A DNA stretch of 10,410 nucleotides from Treponema sp. (GCA_009780285.1 WRAL01000022.1:1-10410), one strand, 5' to 3'; shown: positions 1 to 6,110, numbered from the stretch's first letter. Notes: generated from the sequence alone by a model not told the origin. Made by a program: numbers and translations.

Positions 1-1348
1 CGCGAAAATAGCCGAAATCCGCCGGGCACCATTCGGTCGCGTCCATGCAGGCTTTCATGTCGGCCTCGGTAACTTCCCAGAACGGCTTTATCCCGCCTGA
101 GCCGTCGGCCAGCCTCATCTCGCCGGTCGCGTCGACGCAGGCCGCGCCTGAATTGATAAGATGAATAAAGCCGCCTGATTCCTTCGCGCGGCCCTGTATC
201 TCGTAGCCGGAGGAGCGCTTTACCGCGTCCTGACTCCAGTACGTGCGAACGTCCGCGAAAATCTGCGCCGTGCCGGTAAGCAGCTTTCCAAAAAGCATCC
301 CCGCGCCGTTAAGCGCGTCGTTTTCGGTGGCCAGAACGTAAGGCTCGCGCGCGCCCTCCCAATCAAATGAGGAATTCAGCATCGACTCCGGGAAATCGCA
401 GTTGGGATAAAAGTCCGTCCACTGGCGCTGGCCCTGAAAGCCGCCGGCTATCGCGTTGTGGCCCAGGCGCTCCTCCTCGCAGCCGGCCGGAAGGTTCGGA
501 TTCCCCTTGAAAAGATCCTTGATAATGCACATCATCTTGACGACGAATTCCCAGGCCCGATCCTGCTCCTCGCGCGGCCGGCGAAGCTCCGGGCTGTTCG
601 TGTCTATGCCCTCCTTGCAGCGCAGCTTCGTCCAGGCCAGCGCCTTTTGGTACTCGGCCTCGTCGTAAATGCCTTGTTCCATGCGCCGGATCACTTCCAC
701 CTCGTCCACGCTCTCGACGCGCATCCCAAGGTATTCCTCGAAAAATTCCGGGCTGACGATAGAGCCGGCGATTCCCATGCAGATCGACCCGATCTGAAGA
801 TAGCTTTTGCCGCGCATGGTCGCCGCGGCCAGCGCCGAGCGGCCAAAGCGAAGCAGCTTTTCCTCAACGTCTTTTGGAATTTCCACGTCATCGATATCCT
901 GAACGTCGCGCCCGTAGATGCCGAAAGCCGGAAGGCCCTTCTGCGCGTGCGCGGCCAGAACAGAGGCCAGATAAACCGCGCCCGGGCGCTCCGTCCCGTT
1001 GAAGCCCCAAACGCCCTTGATCGTGGCCGGATCCATGTCCATCGTCTCCGAGCCGTAGCACCAGCAGGGGGTTACCGTAAGCGTGACGTCCACGCCCTCG
1101 CGCCGGAACTTGTCCTGGCAGGCCGCGGCCTCGGGGACGCGCCCTATGGTCGTGTCGGCGACGACCACCTGCACGGGATCGCCGTTGGAATAGCGAAGGC
1201 GCTTTTCAAAAAGAGCCTTCGCGGCCAGCGCCATGCCCATGGTCCTGTCTTCCAGAGACTCGCGCACCTGCGCCTTCCCGCGCCGCGCGTCGATAGTCGG
1301 GCGAATCCCGATTTTCGGATACCCGCCGCTGTAACGATTTTCCGCCAT
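1..1348 (-). CDS. fucI: L-fucose isomerase, N-terminal 449 codons (runs off the left edge)
   Basis: The enzyme interconverts L-fucose and L-fuculose in the cytoplasm, the first committed step of fucose catabolism, and needs Mn2+. The translated protein closely follows E. coli FucI from memory: PKIGIRP and DGRR-like motifs near the N terminus, TVTPCWCYGSETMDMDP, WGFNGTERPGAVYLA, KGKSYLQ-like and MGIAGSIV segments, then GFQGQRQWTDFYPN. Residues matching the E. coli catalytic pair Glu337/Asp361 are visible as E342 (in ATENDALNG) and D366 (in FADVRTYW), with the same 24-residue spacing. The C-terminal part, including the third metal ligand (a histidine near 528 in E. coli), lies outside the window. 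The start at 1348 is supported by a TAGGAGG ribosome binding site at 1354-1360, which also contains the fucU stop codon. The gene lies 9 bases after fucU and is almost certainly co-transcribed and translationally coupled. No frameshift is seen in the visible part. Confidence 0.95.
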   Translation of the reverse strand, partial: MAENRYSGGYPKIGIRPTIDARRGKAQVRESLEDRTMGMALAAKALFEKRLRYSNGDPVQVVVADTTIGRVPEAAACQDKFRREGVDVTLTVTPCWCYGSETMDMDPATIKGVWGFNGTERPGAVYLASVLAAHAQKGLPAFGIYGRDVQDIDDVEIPKDVEEKLLRFGRSALAAATMRGKSYLQIGSICMGIAGSIVSPEFFEEYLGMRVESVDEVEVIRRMEQGIYDEAEYQKALAWTKLRCKEGIDTNSPELRRPREEQDRAWEFVVKMMCIIKDLFKGNPNLPAGCEEERLGHNAIAGGFQGQRQWTDFYPNCDFPESMLNSSFDWEGAREPYVLATENDALNGAGMLFGKLLTGTAQIFADVRTYWSQDAVKRSSGYEIQGRAKESGGFIHLINSGAACVDATGEMRLADGSGGIKPFWEVTEADMKACMDATEWCPADFGYFR

Positions 1349-1353
1349 CTTTT

Positions 1354-1360
1354 CCTCCTA
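1354..1360 (-). promoter_or_regulatory. Shine-Dalgarno site of fucI, overlapping the fucU stop
   Basis: On the minus strand TAGGAGG precedes the fucI ATG by five bases. Its first three bases, TAG, are the fucU stop codon. Ribosomes finishing fucU therefore sit directly on the fucI initiation region, which suggests coupled translation of mutarotase and isomerase. Confidence 0.8.
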
Positions 1361-1801
1361 ATGCTCAGGCTTAATCGGAATTACGCCCTTTTTTAGTATG
1401 ATATTCCCATATTTGGCCGTTTCCCCGGTCATCACCACGGCGAAGGCCCTCTTCGCGCGCTCGTAAAAAGCCTGGCGCTCCAGGCGCTCCACCGGAGGAA
1501 TCCCCGGCCAGCGCGCGTCGATAACCGCGCGATACGATGCCTCGACCGACTCGTCTAGCGCGTCCCCTTCGACCGGGCGCATCATGGCCAGCGGGAAGGG
1601 AACGTAAGCGTCAAGGCTGATAAGCGCGAGGATTCCGTCGAGGAGCGCCGGGATTCTCAGGCCGTCCGCCCTGATGACAAGCGAATTGTGGGAATGGCCC
1701 GGGAAAAAAGCATCGGCCAGAACGATCTCGTCCCCGTGCCCCATGCGATACAAAGCGTCGAGAAGCTCCGGCCCCACGGCCGGGCTAATGCCAATCAACA
1801 T
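1358..1801 (-). CDS. fucU: L-fucose mutarotase, RbsD/FucU family
   Basis: FucU interconverts the alpha and beta anomers of L-fucose in the cytoplasm and so supplies the isomerase with its preferred anomer. The 147-residue product matches E. coli FucU (about 140 residues) along its length: MLIGISPAVGPELLDAL, then RMGHGDEIVLADAFFPGHS with the conserved histidine region, VIRADGLRIP, MMRPVEGD, and the C-terminal AFYERAKRAFAVVMTGETAKYGNIILKKGV block. A longer reading frame begins at 1858. The family alignment, the AAAGGGGGG ribosome binding site just upstream of 1801, and a promoter whose -10 box lies at 1827-1832 all favour the start at 1801. It is the first gene of a two-gene fucU-fucI operon. 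No permease, kinase or aldolase is visible, so the rest of the fucose pathway must lie to the left or elsewhere. Confidence 0.94.
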   Translation of the reverse strand: MLIGISPAVGPELLDALYRMGHGDEIVLADAFFPGHSHNSLVIRADGLRIPALLDGILALISLDAYVPFPLAMMRPVEGDALDESVEASYRAVIDARWPGIPPVERLERQAFYERAKRAFAVVMTGETAKYGNIILKKGVIPIKPEH

Positions 1802-1826
1802 GCGCCCCCCTTTGGTACGTAACGTG

Positions 1827-1855
1827 ATTATACATGATGCGCCCGAATTTCGCAA
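1827..1855 (-). promoter_or_regulatory. sigma70-type promoter of fucU-fucI
   Basis: On the minus strand the -35 hexamer TTGCGA (1850-1855) and a perfect -10 hexamer TATAAT (1827-1832) are separated by exactly 17 bases. Transcription would begin near 1820, giving a short leader of about 20 bases that carries the G-rich ribosome binding site. It lies just downstream of the fhs terminator, so the fucose genes look like a separate transcription unit. I see no obvious catabolite or repressor operator around it. Confidence 0.75.
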
Positions 1856-1875
1856 CAAAAAAAATCGCCAAACGT

Positions 1876-1948
1876 AAAAAAGGCCCTGTTTTTGCCTTAT
1901 AAGGCGGGGGACAAGCCCTTCCGAGGAAACCTGACCTTAAAACAGGCC
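1876..1948 (-). terminator. Rho-independent terminator of fhs
   Basis: On the minus strand the end of fhs, GGCCTGTTTT (1939-1948, holding the last two codons and the first base of the stop), pairs with AAAACAGGGCC (1882-1892), with a single bulged base. A run of six T follows (1876-1881). The loop of about 46 bases contains the smaller palindrome GCCTTATAAGGC, which can form an inner stem. The layout fits an intrinsic terminator separating fhs from the fucose promoter. The unusual point is that the left arm is made from coding sequence. Confidence 0.65.
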
Positions 1949-3655
1949 GGAAATAACGCCGGCTTCGTCCACGTCGATCTTTTCGGCTGAAGGCTCGGCG
2001 GGAAGGCCCGGCATGGTCATGATGTCCCCCGTCTGCGCCACGATAAAGCCCGCGCCGGCGCAGAGCTTTATGTTGCGCACCGTAAGCGTCCAGCCTCTCG
2101 GCGCGCCTAAAAGCTCGGGATTGTCGGAAAAGCTGTATTGGGTTTTGGCCATGCAAACCGGTGCTTTGTCCAGGCCGAGTTTTTCCAGCCTGTCGATCTG
2201 CTTTTGCGCGTCCGGCAAGATCGTAACGGAATCGGCGCGATAGATCTTGCGCGCGATGGCGCCGATTTTTTCCTTGACCGAATCGTTAACATCGTAGACA
2301 AAGTCCATGCTTGCCGGCACGCGCTCGCAAAGTTCGACCACGCCCTCGGCAAGGCGAGCGGCGCCCTCCCCGCCTTTTTCCCAGGCCTCGCAGCGCGCAA
2401 CTGGAACGCCCGGTGCATGTTCGCGGCATTTCGCCTCGATAAGCGCAAGCTCCGCTTCCGTGTCCTTGGAAAAAACGTTAATCGATACAATTGCCGGAAT
2501 CTTAAACACTTTTGTAATGTTTTCGATATGCTGAAAAAGATTTGGCATACCGGCTTCCAAAGCGCGCAGGTCTTCCGCTGCCAGCGCGGACTTTTTCGCG
2601 CCGCCGTGAAACTTAAGCGCGCGCGCCGTCGCCACGATTATCGCCGCGCTGGGCGCAAGGCCGGAAAAACGGCATTTTATGTCAATAAATTTTTCAGCGC
2701 CAAGATCCGCGCCAAAGCCGGCTTCGGTAACCACGTAGTCGGCGCATTTAAGCGCCATGCGCGTTGCCATAAGCGAATTACAGCCGTGAGCGATGTTCGC
2801 GAAAGGCCCGCCGTGAACAAAGGCCGGCGTTCCCTCCAGCGTTTGCGCCAAGTTGGGTTTAAGCGCGTCCTTTAAAAGCGCGGCCATCGCTCCCTGCGCC
2901 TTGAGGTCCGCGGCGGTAATGGGCCTTTCCTCGGACTGCTTGCCGTAAGTGTAGCCGATAATAATTCGCCCAAGCCTTTCCTTTAAGTCGGCAATGCCCG
3001 AGGCAAGGCATAAAATCGCCATAACCTCCGACGCGACGGTAATGTCGTAGCCGTCCTCGCGCGGAACGCCGTTGGCCTTTCCGCCAAGGCCGTTCGTGAT
3101 AAAGCGCAATTGCCGGTCGTTCATGTCAACGCATCTGCGCCAAAGAATTTTGCGCGGATCGATTCCCAGCTTGTTTCCCTGGTAAATATGATTATCGATC
3201 ATCGCGGCAAGAAGGTTGTTCGCCGCGCCTATTGCGTGGAAGTCGCCGGTAAAATGCAGGTTGATATCTTCCATTGGAATCACTTGCGCCCAGCCGCCGC
3301 CCGCAGCGCCGCCCTTCATCCCGAAAACCGGCCCCAGCGAAGGCTCGCGCAGGGCGACGATCGCGCGCTTGCCGATTTTCGAAAGGCCGTCCGCCGCGCC
3401 CACAGTGGTTGTGGTCTTTCCCTCGCCGGCCGGAGTCGGGCTGATCGCCGTAACAAGGATCAATTTCCCTTGTTTCTGCGGCCCTTCTTCCAAATGCCGA
3501 AAATCGACTTTTGCCTTGTAGTTTCCGTAAAGCTCGATCCGTTCCCTTGGAATGCCGGCCTTACGCGCAACTTCCTCGATGGGCAGCGCGCGCTCCGGGC
3601 ACACCGCCCGCGCGATTTCTATGTCTGTTCCAATAAATCTTTTTATTCCGGCCAT
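1937..3655 (-). CDS. fhs: Formate--tetrahydrofolate ligase (FTHFS)
   Basis: This cytoplasmic enzyme makes 10-formyltetrahydrofolate from formate, ATP and tetrahydrofolate. It feeds one-carbon units to purine synthesis and, in acetogens, the methyl branch of the Wood-Ljungdahl pathway. The 572-residue product covers the full family length (usually about 555-560). It has the ATP-binding loop TPAGEGKTT at 74-82, the family segment GMKGGAAGGG followed by W122, AQVIPMEDINLHFTGDFHA, GLGGKANGVPRE, NTPAFxHGGPFANIAHGCNS-like and VVTEAGFGADLGAEKF blocks, VATARALKFHGG, and the typical VISGLF C terminus. The start is supported by AAGGGGG four bases upstream. It is transcribed alone: its terminator overlaps the stop codon, and a candidate promoter and three hairpins lie upstream. 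One gene cannot show whether the cell is an acetogen; no other Wood-Ljungdahl gene is in the window. Confidence 0.97.
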   Translation of the reverse strand: MAGIKRFIGTDIEIARAVCPERALPIEEVARKAGIPRERIELYGNYKAKVDFRHLEEGPQKQGKLILVTAISPTPAGEGKTTTTVGAADGLSKIGKRAIVALREPSLGPVFGMKGGAAGGGWAQVIPMEDINLHFTGDFHAIGAANNLLAAMIDNHIYQGNKLGIDPRKILWRRCVDMNDRQLRFITNGLGGKANGVPREDGYDITVASEVMAILCLASGIADLKERLGRIIIGYTYGKQSEERPITAADLKAQGAMAALLKDALKPNLAQTLEGTPAFVHGGPFANIAHGCNSLMATRMALKCADYVVTEAGFGADLGAEKFIDIKCRFSGLAPSAAIIVATARALKFHGGAKKSALAAEDLRALEAGMPNLFQHIENITKVFKIPAIVSINVFSKDTEAELALIEAKCREHAPGVPVARCEAWEKGGEGAARLAEGVVELCERVPASMDFVYDVNDSVKEKIGAIARKIYRADSVTILPDAQKQIDRLEKLGLDKAPVCMAKTQYSFSDNPELLGAPRGWTLTVRNIKLCAGAGFIVAQTGDIMTMPGLPAEPSAEKIDVDEAGVISGLF

Positions 3656-3694
3656 TGTTCCCCCTTCGCGCGTCTTTGCGCGTATGGCTACTAG

Positions 3695-3726
3695 AGTTGT
3701 TCGGAAACTTCAGTTTCAGAACAACT
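3695..3726. repeat. Hairpin 1 in the fhs upstream region
   Basis: AGTTGTTC then, after one mismatch, GAAAC, a TTCA loop, GTTTC, a mismatch and GAACAACT. This gives 8 plus 5 base pairs around a single G-A mismatch. It lies 40 bases upstream of the fhs start and would be in the fhs leader RNA. On the plus strand it is followed by a T-rich stretch, but no gene is known to read into it from that side. Confidence 0.7.
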
Positions 3727-3739
3727 TCCTTTTAAAAAC

Positions 3740-3771
3740 GCATTTTGCAGGGCTTTAGCCCGAAAAAATGC
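3740..3771. repeat. Hairpin 2 in the fhs upstream region
   Basis: GCATTTT (3740-3746) pairs with AAAATGC (3765-3771), and inside it GGGCT (3750-3754) pairs with AGCCC (3757-3761). The two stems are separated by a symmetric three-by-three internal loop. Read on the minus strand, a run of six T lies on one arm, after hairpin 3. Confidence 0.65.
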
Positions 3772-3773
3772 AA

Positions 3774-3810
3774 GACTTGAGAGGGAACCAATGAGGTTCC
3801 CTCTCAAGTC
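3774..3810. repeat. Hairpin 3, perfect 16-bp inverted repeat upstream of fhs
   Basis: GACTTGAGAGGGAACC (3774-3789) and GGTTCCCTCTCAAGTC (3795-3810) form a perfect 16-bp stem around the five-base loop AATGA. On the minus strand a T6 run follows about six bases after the stem, so it could act as an attenuator-like structure at the start of the fhs leader. It could equally be a mobile or dispersed palindrome. Confidence 0.8.
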
Positions 3811-3811
3811 C

Positions 3812-3840
3812 ATTATCGCGCGTTTTGGCTTCGGGCGCAA
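3812..3840 (-). promoter_or_regulatory. Candidate sigma70 promoter of fhs
   Basis: On the minus strand TTGCGC (3835-3840) and GATAAT (3812-3817) are 17 bases apart, the same spacing and a very similar -35 hexamer to the fucU promoter. Transcription would begin inside or at the edge of hairpin 3 and give a leader of roughly 150 bases containing the hairpins. GC-rich surroundings and only moderate hexamer matches keep this a candidate. Confidence 0.45.
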
Positions 3841-3926
3841 TGCCGTCGCTGGTGCATCCGCTGGGCCTGTCCCTACGAGCGGCGTAAAATGCAGCGCGGA
3901 ATTAAATTAAGATCGCTGTGTTTTAC

Positions 3927-3955
3927 TTGACAGACTTGTTGCCTTTTGGTAACCT
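3927..3955 (+). promoter_or_regulatory. Candidate sigma70 promoter of the exported-protein gene
   Basis: A perfect TTGACA (3927-3932) lies 17 bases before TAACCT (3950-3955), which matches the -10 consensus at its first, second and last bases only. An AT-rich tract (3901-3910) lies upstream and could serve as an UP element. The leader would be about 90 bases and contains the dyad ACAGG-AACA-CCTGT at 3986-3999. Confidence 0.5.
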
Positions 3956-4050
3956 AAAAACAGGCTGATGCAAAGGCCATATCTCACAGGAACACCTGTT
4001 CATCAAAACCGTAGGGCAAAGATTTTCGACCTTAACGGAAAGGATCGTGC

Positions 4051-4713
4051 ATGAAAAAGATATTAATATTTTTTACGCTGGCTTCAGGACTTTGCTTCCA
4101 GGCCTTTACCTTTGAAGGGGAGCGCGGGAGCGCCTTTGGCATTGACTTCGGTAACTTTTTCGAAATCTACTCCCGGGACGGCGAGGTGAACTCCTACCTC
4201 GGCTCGCCCGGAATTAATCTATCCTCCTATGATTTCAGCGGAGAGGGAGACGTGGGATTTTTCGTAAACGCTGCGCTTATCGGCTTACCGGTGTTTCATT
4301 CAACGACAAATAACTTTCAAGGCAGCCGCTTGCGACTTCAAACTGGACTTATTGCCGGCGTCGCTACCAGGCGCACGCTTTCCGACAGGCTTTCGATGCT
4401 GCAGGGTATCGGGATTAACATTATGCTCCACGGTTTCGATCGCGCGGACGTTCTGCCGGAATACGGAAACGTATTTCATTTCACGATAAATTATGACTTC
4501 GGCATCGGGGCCGACATAGAGTTTAAGTACCGCATTGGCGAACGTCTTTTTCTGCGCTGGGGCGGCGTGTTAACGATTGACTTTCTCAGAATACGCGAGG
4601 CCGGCATCGAAACGCCAGGGGGCAAGGAGCTTGAATCTAATACCGGTCTTGTCAGAGGCTTTGTCATGTTCGGCGCGCGGCCGTACCTTTCGCTAGGCTC
4701 CATTCTGTTTTAG
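4051..4713 (+). CDS. Exported hypothetical protein, probable outer-membrane beta-barrel
   Basis: I do not recognise a named family. The 220-residue product begins with a typical signal peptide: MKK, a hydrophobic stretch to about residue 14, then a neutral C region ending near residue 18-20. The cysteine at 15 is preceded by SGL, a poor lipobox, so a lipoprotein is less likely. The mature part has no membrane helix. It alternates aromatic, hydrophobic and polar residues in strand-like stretches such as SRLRLQTGLIAGVA, FHFTINYDFGIGADIEFKYRI and RLFLRWGGVLTIDFLRI, rich in glycine, and ends SLGSILF with a terminal phenylalanine. That pattern is characteristic of small outer-membrane barrels. The start is supported by AAAGGA about six bases upstream. 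The gene has its own candidate promoter and no obvious partner; clpP follows after an 81-base gap. Barrel assignment is inference from pattern, not from homology. Confidence 0.75.
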   Translation: MKKILIFFTLASGLCFQAFTFEGERGSAFGIDFGNFFEIYSRDGEVNSYLGSPGINLSSYDFSGEGDVGFFVNAALIGLPVFHSTTNNFQGSRLRLQTGLIAGVATRRTLSDRLSMLQGIGINIMLHGFDRADVLPEYGNVFHFTINYDFGIGADIEFKYRIGERLFLRWGGVLTIDFLRIREAGIETPGGKELESNTGLVRGFVMFGARPYLSLGSILF

Positions 4714-4749
4714 CGCGGCGTTAATCCTATAGTTTCAGCATTGGACACC

Positions 4750-4776
4750 TTGCGCATCGCGAGGCAAAGGTATACT
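4750..4776 (+). promoter_or_regulatory. Weak candidate promoter of clpP
   Basis: TATACT (4771-4776) is a good -10 hexamer. TTGCGC (4750-4755) lies only 15 bases upstream, shorter than ideal. Transcription would begin near 4783, which would exclude the in-frame TTG at 4741 and ATG at 4777 as starts and leave the ATG at 4795. Confidence 0.35.
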
Positions 4777-4794
4777 ATGGCGCAGGGGGAACGA

Positions 4795-5454
4795 ATGCGG
4801 GAATCTGCGACAAATAATGTTCTGGCGGCTCGGCTTGCGGCTTTTAGCCGGGCGCGAATGGATGACGACGAGGAAGAGGGCGAGGGCGGCAAGGAAAAGC
4901 CGGAAAAGGGGCAGGACGGCCTTAGCTCGAAAATGCTGAAAACGCGGACGATTCTTATCTCCGGCGGGATTCGCAAGCCGCTTGCCGAAAGAACGATACG
5001 CCAGCTTCTTTTGATGGAAGCGATGAACGACGAGCCAATTAAGATTTTTATCGATTCGCCCGGCGGCGACGCTGACGCGGGCTACGCGATTTTCGACATG
5101 ATCCGTTTTATCAAGCCGCCGGTTTGGACGATTGGAATGGGACTTGTGGCGAGCGCCGCGGCAATCATCCAGCTTGCCGCGCCGCGCGAAAGGCGCGTGG
5201 GTCTGCCCAACAGCCACTATCTTATCCATCAGCCGCTTTCCGGCATTCGCGGGGTTGCGACGGACATTGAGATCCACGCGAAGGAGCTTGAAAAGCTGCG
5301 CGGGAAGATCAACGTGCTTATTGCTGAGGAAACCGGCAATCCTTTCGCGCAGGTCGAAAAAGATACCGACCGCGACTATTGGATGGACGGCAACGAAGCC
5401 GTAAGTTACGGCCTCATTAGCAAAGTCGTTACGCGGCGCGACGAGATTTTCTAG
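4795..5454 (+). CDS. clpP: ATP-dependent Clp protease proteolytic subunit (ClpP family)
   Basis: ClpP forms the barrel-shaped serine peptidase that degrades proteins delivered by Clp ATPases in the cytoplasm. With the start at 4795 the product has 219 residues. The catalytic triad is complete: S120 in GLVASAAA, H145 in YLIHQP and D194 in DTDRDYW, with the same 25- and 49-residue spacings as E. coli ClpP. The SPGGDADAG oxyanion strand lies at 88-96 and EAVSYGL follows near the C terminus. Residues 22-41 form an acidic, lysine-rich, low-complexity stretch (MDDDEEEGEGG) ahead of the fold, unlike the short propeptide of E. coli. The 4795 start has GGGGG five bases upstream; in-frame starts at 4741 (TTG) and 4777 (ATG, preceded by AAAGG) remain possible. 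Bacteria with two ClpP copies are common, so this may be a second paralogue; no Clp ATPase lies nearby. An EutT-type gene follows 23 bases later. Confidence 0.9.
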   Translation: MRESATNNVLAARLAAFSRARMDDDEEEGEGGKEKPEKGQDGLSSKMLKTRTILISGGIRKPLAERTIRQLLLMEAMNDEPIKIFIDSPGGDADAGYAIFDMIRFIKPPVWTIGMGLVASAAAIIQLAAPRERRVGLPNSHYLIHQPLSGIRGVATDIEIHAKELEKLRGKINVLIAEETGNPFAQVEKDTDRDYWMDGNEAVSYGLISKVVTRRDEIF

Positions 5455-5459
5455 CACGG

Positions 5460-5475
5460 TTTTTTTTGGGGGGGG
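5460..5475 (+). promoter_or_regulatory. T8G8 homopolymer run containing the ribosome binding site of the adenosyltransferase gene
   Basis: Eight T (5460-5467) are followed directly by eight G (5468-5475), and the ATG comes two bases later. The G run is the only possible Shine-Dalgarno sequence. Because it is a homopolymer, slippage would change the strength and spacing of the site without touching the coding frame. Confidence 0.6.
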
Positions 5476-5477
5476 CA

Positions 5478-6104
5478 ATGGAAAAAAGCGCCAGCGCGAA
5501 AACGTCTTATCTCGGCCCGGACGGGCAAGCGCTGGACGCGAAGCCGGAAAGCATGACAAGCCTTATCGGAAGGCAGCTTGCCGAAAAGGATCACCCGACG
5601 ATTGTCCTGCGCGGAAAAATCGACAGCTTTTGCGCCCTTGCGCTCGACGCGCAGGCGCTAGGCGAACTGCATGGAAACAATGCCTTTATCGAGGACATTC
5701 AAGGCGCGCTTGATTTCGCGCGCTCGCTTTACGCGGCCGAATACCAGCGCGTTCCCTTGGGCGAGTTTCGTATCTTGGGAATGACAAGCGACGAGCTGCG
5801 CGAAAAATCGCATTATCCGCAAAAACATTTTGGACATGGGCATTTGCTCATGGACCGGTCGATGGGACCGCTTTGCCTGCGCATTAATCTTTTGCGCGCC
5901 GCCGCGCGCGAAGCGGAAATCGCCGCGTCCACCGCGCTGCAAACGATTCGCGCCGATGGCAGCGGCCTGGAAAGCGAGCGCTGTTACGAGGATATCGTTA
6001 TGGCGCTTAATAGGCTTTCAAGCTTGTTTTACATTTTGGTTTATAAATATTTGCCTGATGGATACGTGCCGGCTGGCAGTCCCTGGAAAACTACGGTCGC
6101 GTAA
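5478..6104 (+). CDS. Cob(I)alamin adenosyltransferase, EutT type
   Basis: This family transfers the adenosyl group of ATP to cob(I)alamin, giving coenzyme B12 for AdoCbl-dependent enzymes such as ethanolamine ammonia-lyase, mutases or diol dehydratase. The 208-residue product aligns from memory with the C-terminal two thirds of EutT: KPESMTSLIGRQLAEKDHPTIVLRGKIDS (22-50), VPLGEFRILGMTSDELREKSHYP, the HFGHGHLL segment, LRINLLRAAAREAEIAA, and MALNRLSSLFYILV near the C terminus. It lacks the N-terminal HX11CCXXC metal-binding motif of enterobacterial EutT; its three cysteines are scattered. The start at 5478 is preferred over an in-frame TTG at 5466 because the G run acts as the ribosome binding site. 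It follows clpP closely and ends six bases from the convergent DUF1905 gene. No eut genes surround it, so the AdoCbl enzyme served is unknown. Confidence 0.8.
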   Translation: MEKSASAKTSYLGPDGQALDAKPESMTSLIGRQLAEKDHPTIVLRGKIDSFCALALDAQALGELHGNNAFIEDIQGALDFARSLYAAEYQRVPLGEFRILGMTSDELREKSHYPQKHFGHGHLLMDRSMGPLCLRINLLRAAAREAEIAASTALQTIRADGSGLESERCYEDIVMALNRLSSLFYILVYKYLPDGYVPAGSPWKTTVA

Positions 6105-6110
6105 ATTGCG

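Larger units (their letters stand above)
3656..4050. other. 395-base non-coding divergent region between fhs and the exported-protein gene
   Basis: I find no credible gene here. The half next to fhs holds three successive hairpins (3695-3726, 3740-3771, 3774-3810) and a candidate fhs promoter (3812-3840). Positions 3853-3893 hold a weaker imperfect dyad: TGCATCCGCT facing AGCGG and ATGCA with a bulge. The half next to 4051 has an AT-rich tract (3901-3910), a TTGACA promoter (3927-3955) and a small dyad ACAGG-AACA-CCTGT (3986-3999) in the leader. The hairpin-rich part has the look of a dispersed intergenic repeat, which one window cannot prove. Confidence 0.6.

Noticed and set aside
458..1396. 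A 312-codon open frame on the plus strand
   Set aside because: It is antisense to fucI and fucU, whose proteins match known families along their length. Its translation is rich in Arg, Ala and His without any recognisable domain, as expected for a GC-rich shadow frame.
2138..2875. A 245-codon plus-strand frame inside fhs
   Set aside because: It is opposite the fully conserved fhs coding sequence, with no ribosome binding site or family resemblance.
3695..3810. Possible CRISPR array from closely spaced hairpins
   Set aside because: The three hairpins differ in sequence and spacing; there are no identical direct repeats or spacers and no cas genes.
3656..3810. Tetrahydrofolate riboswitch upstream of fhs
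   Set aside because: I see only simple stem-loops and not the conserved junction or pseudoknot sequences of that riboswitch. A covariance-model search would settle it.
3986..3999. ACAGG-AACA-CCTGT dyad as an operator of the exported-protein gene
   Set aside because: A five-base-pair dyad is short enough to occur by chance and matches no operator I know, so I left it as a note in the intergenic entry.
4051..4110. Lipoprotein signal at C15 of the exported protein
   Set aside because: The residues before the cysteine (S, G, L) do not fit even the relaxed spirochaetal lipobox, which needs a small residue just before cysteine.
4735..5559. A 274-codon minus-strand frame opposite clpP
   Set aside because: The plus strand encodes a ClpP with a complete catalytic triad; the opposite frame shows no family features.
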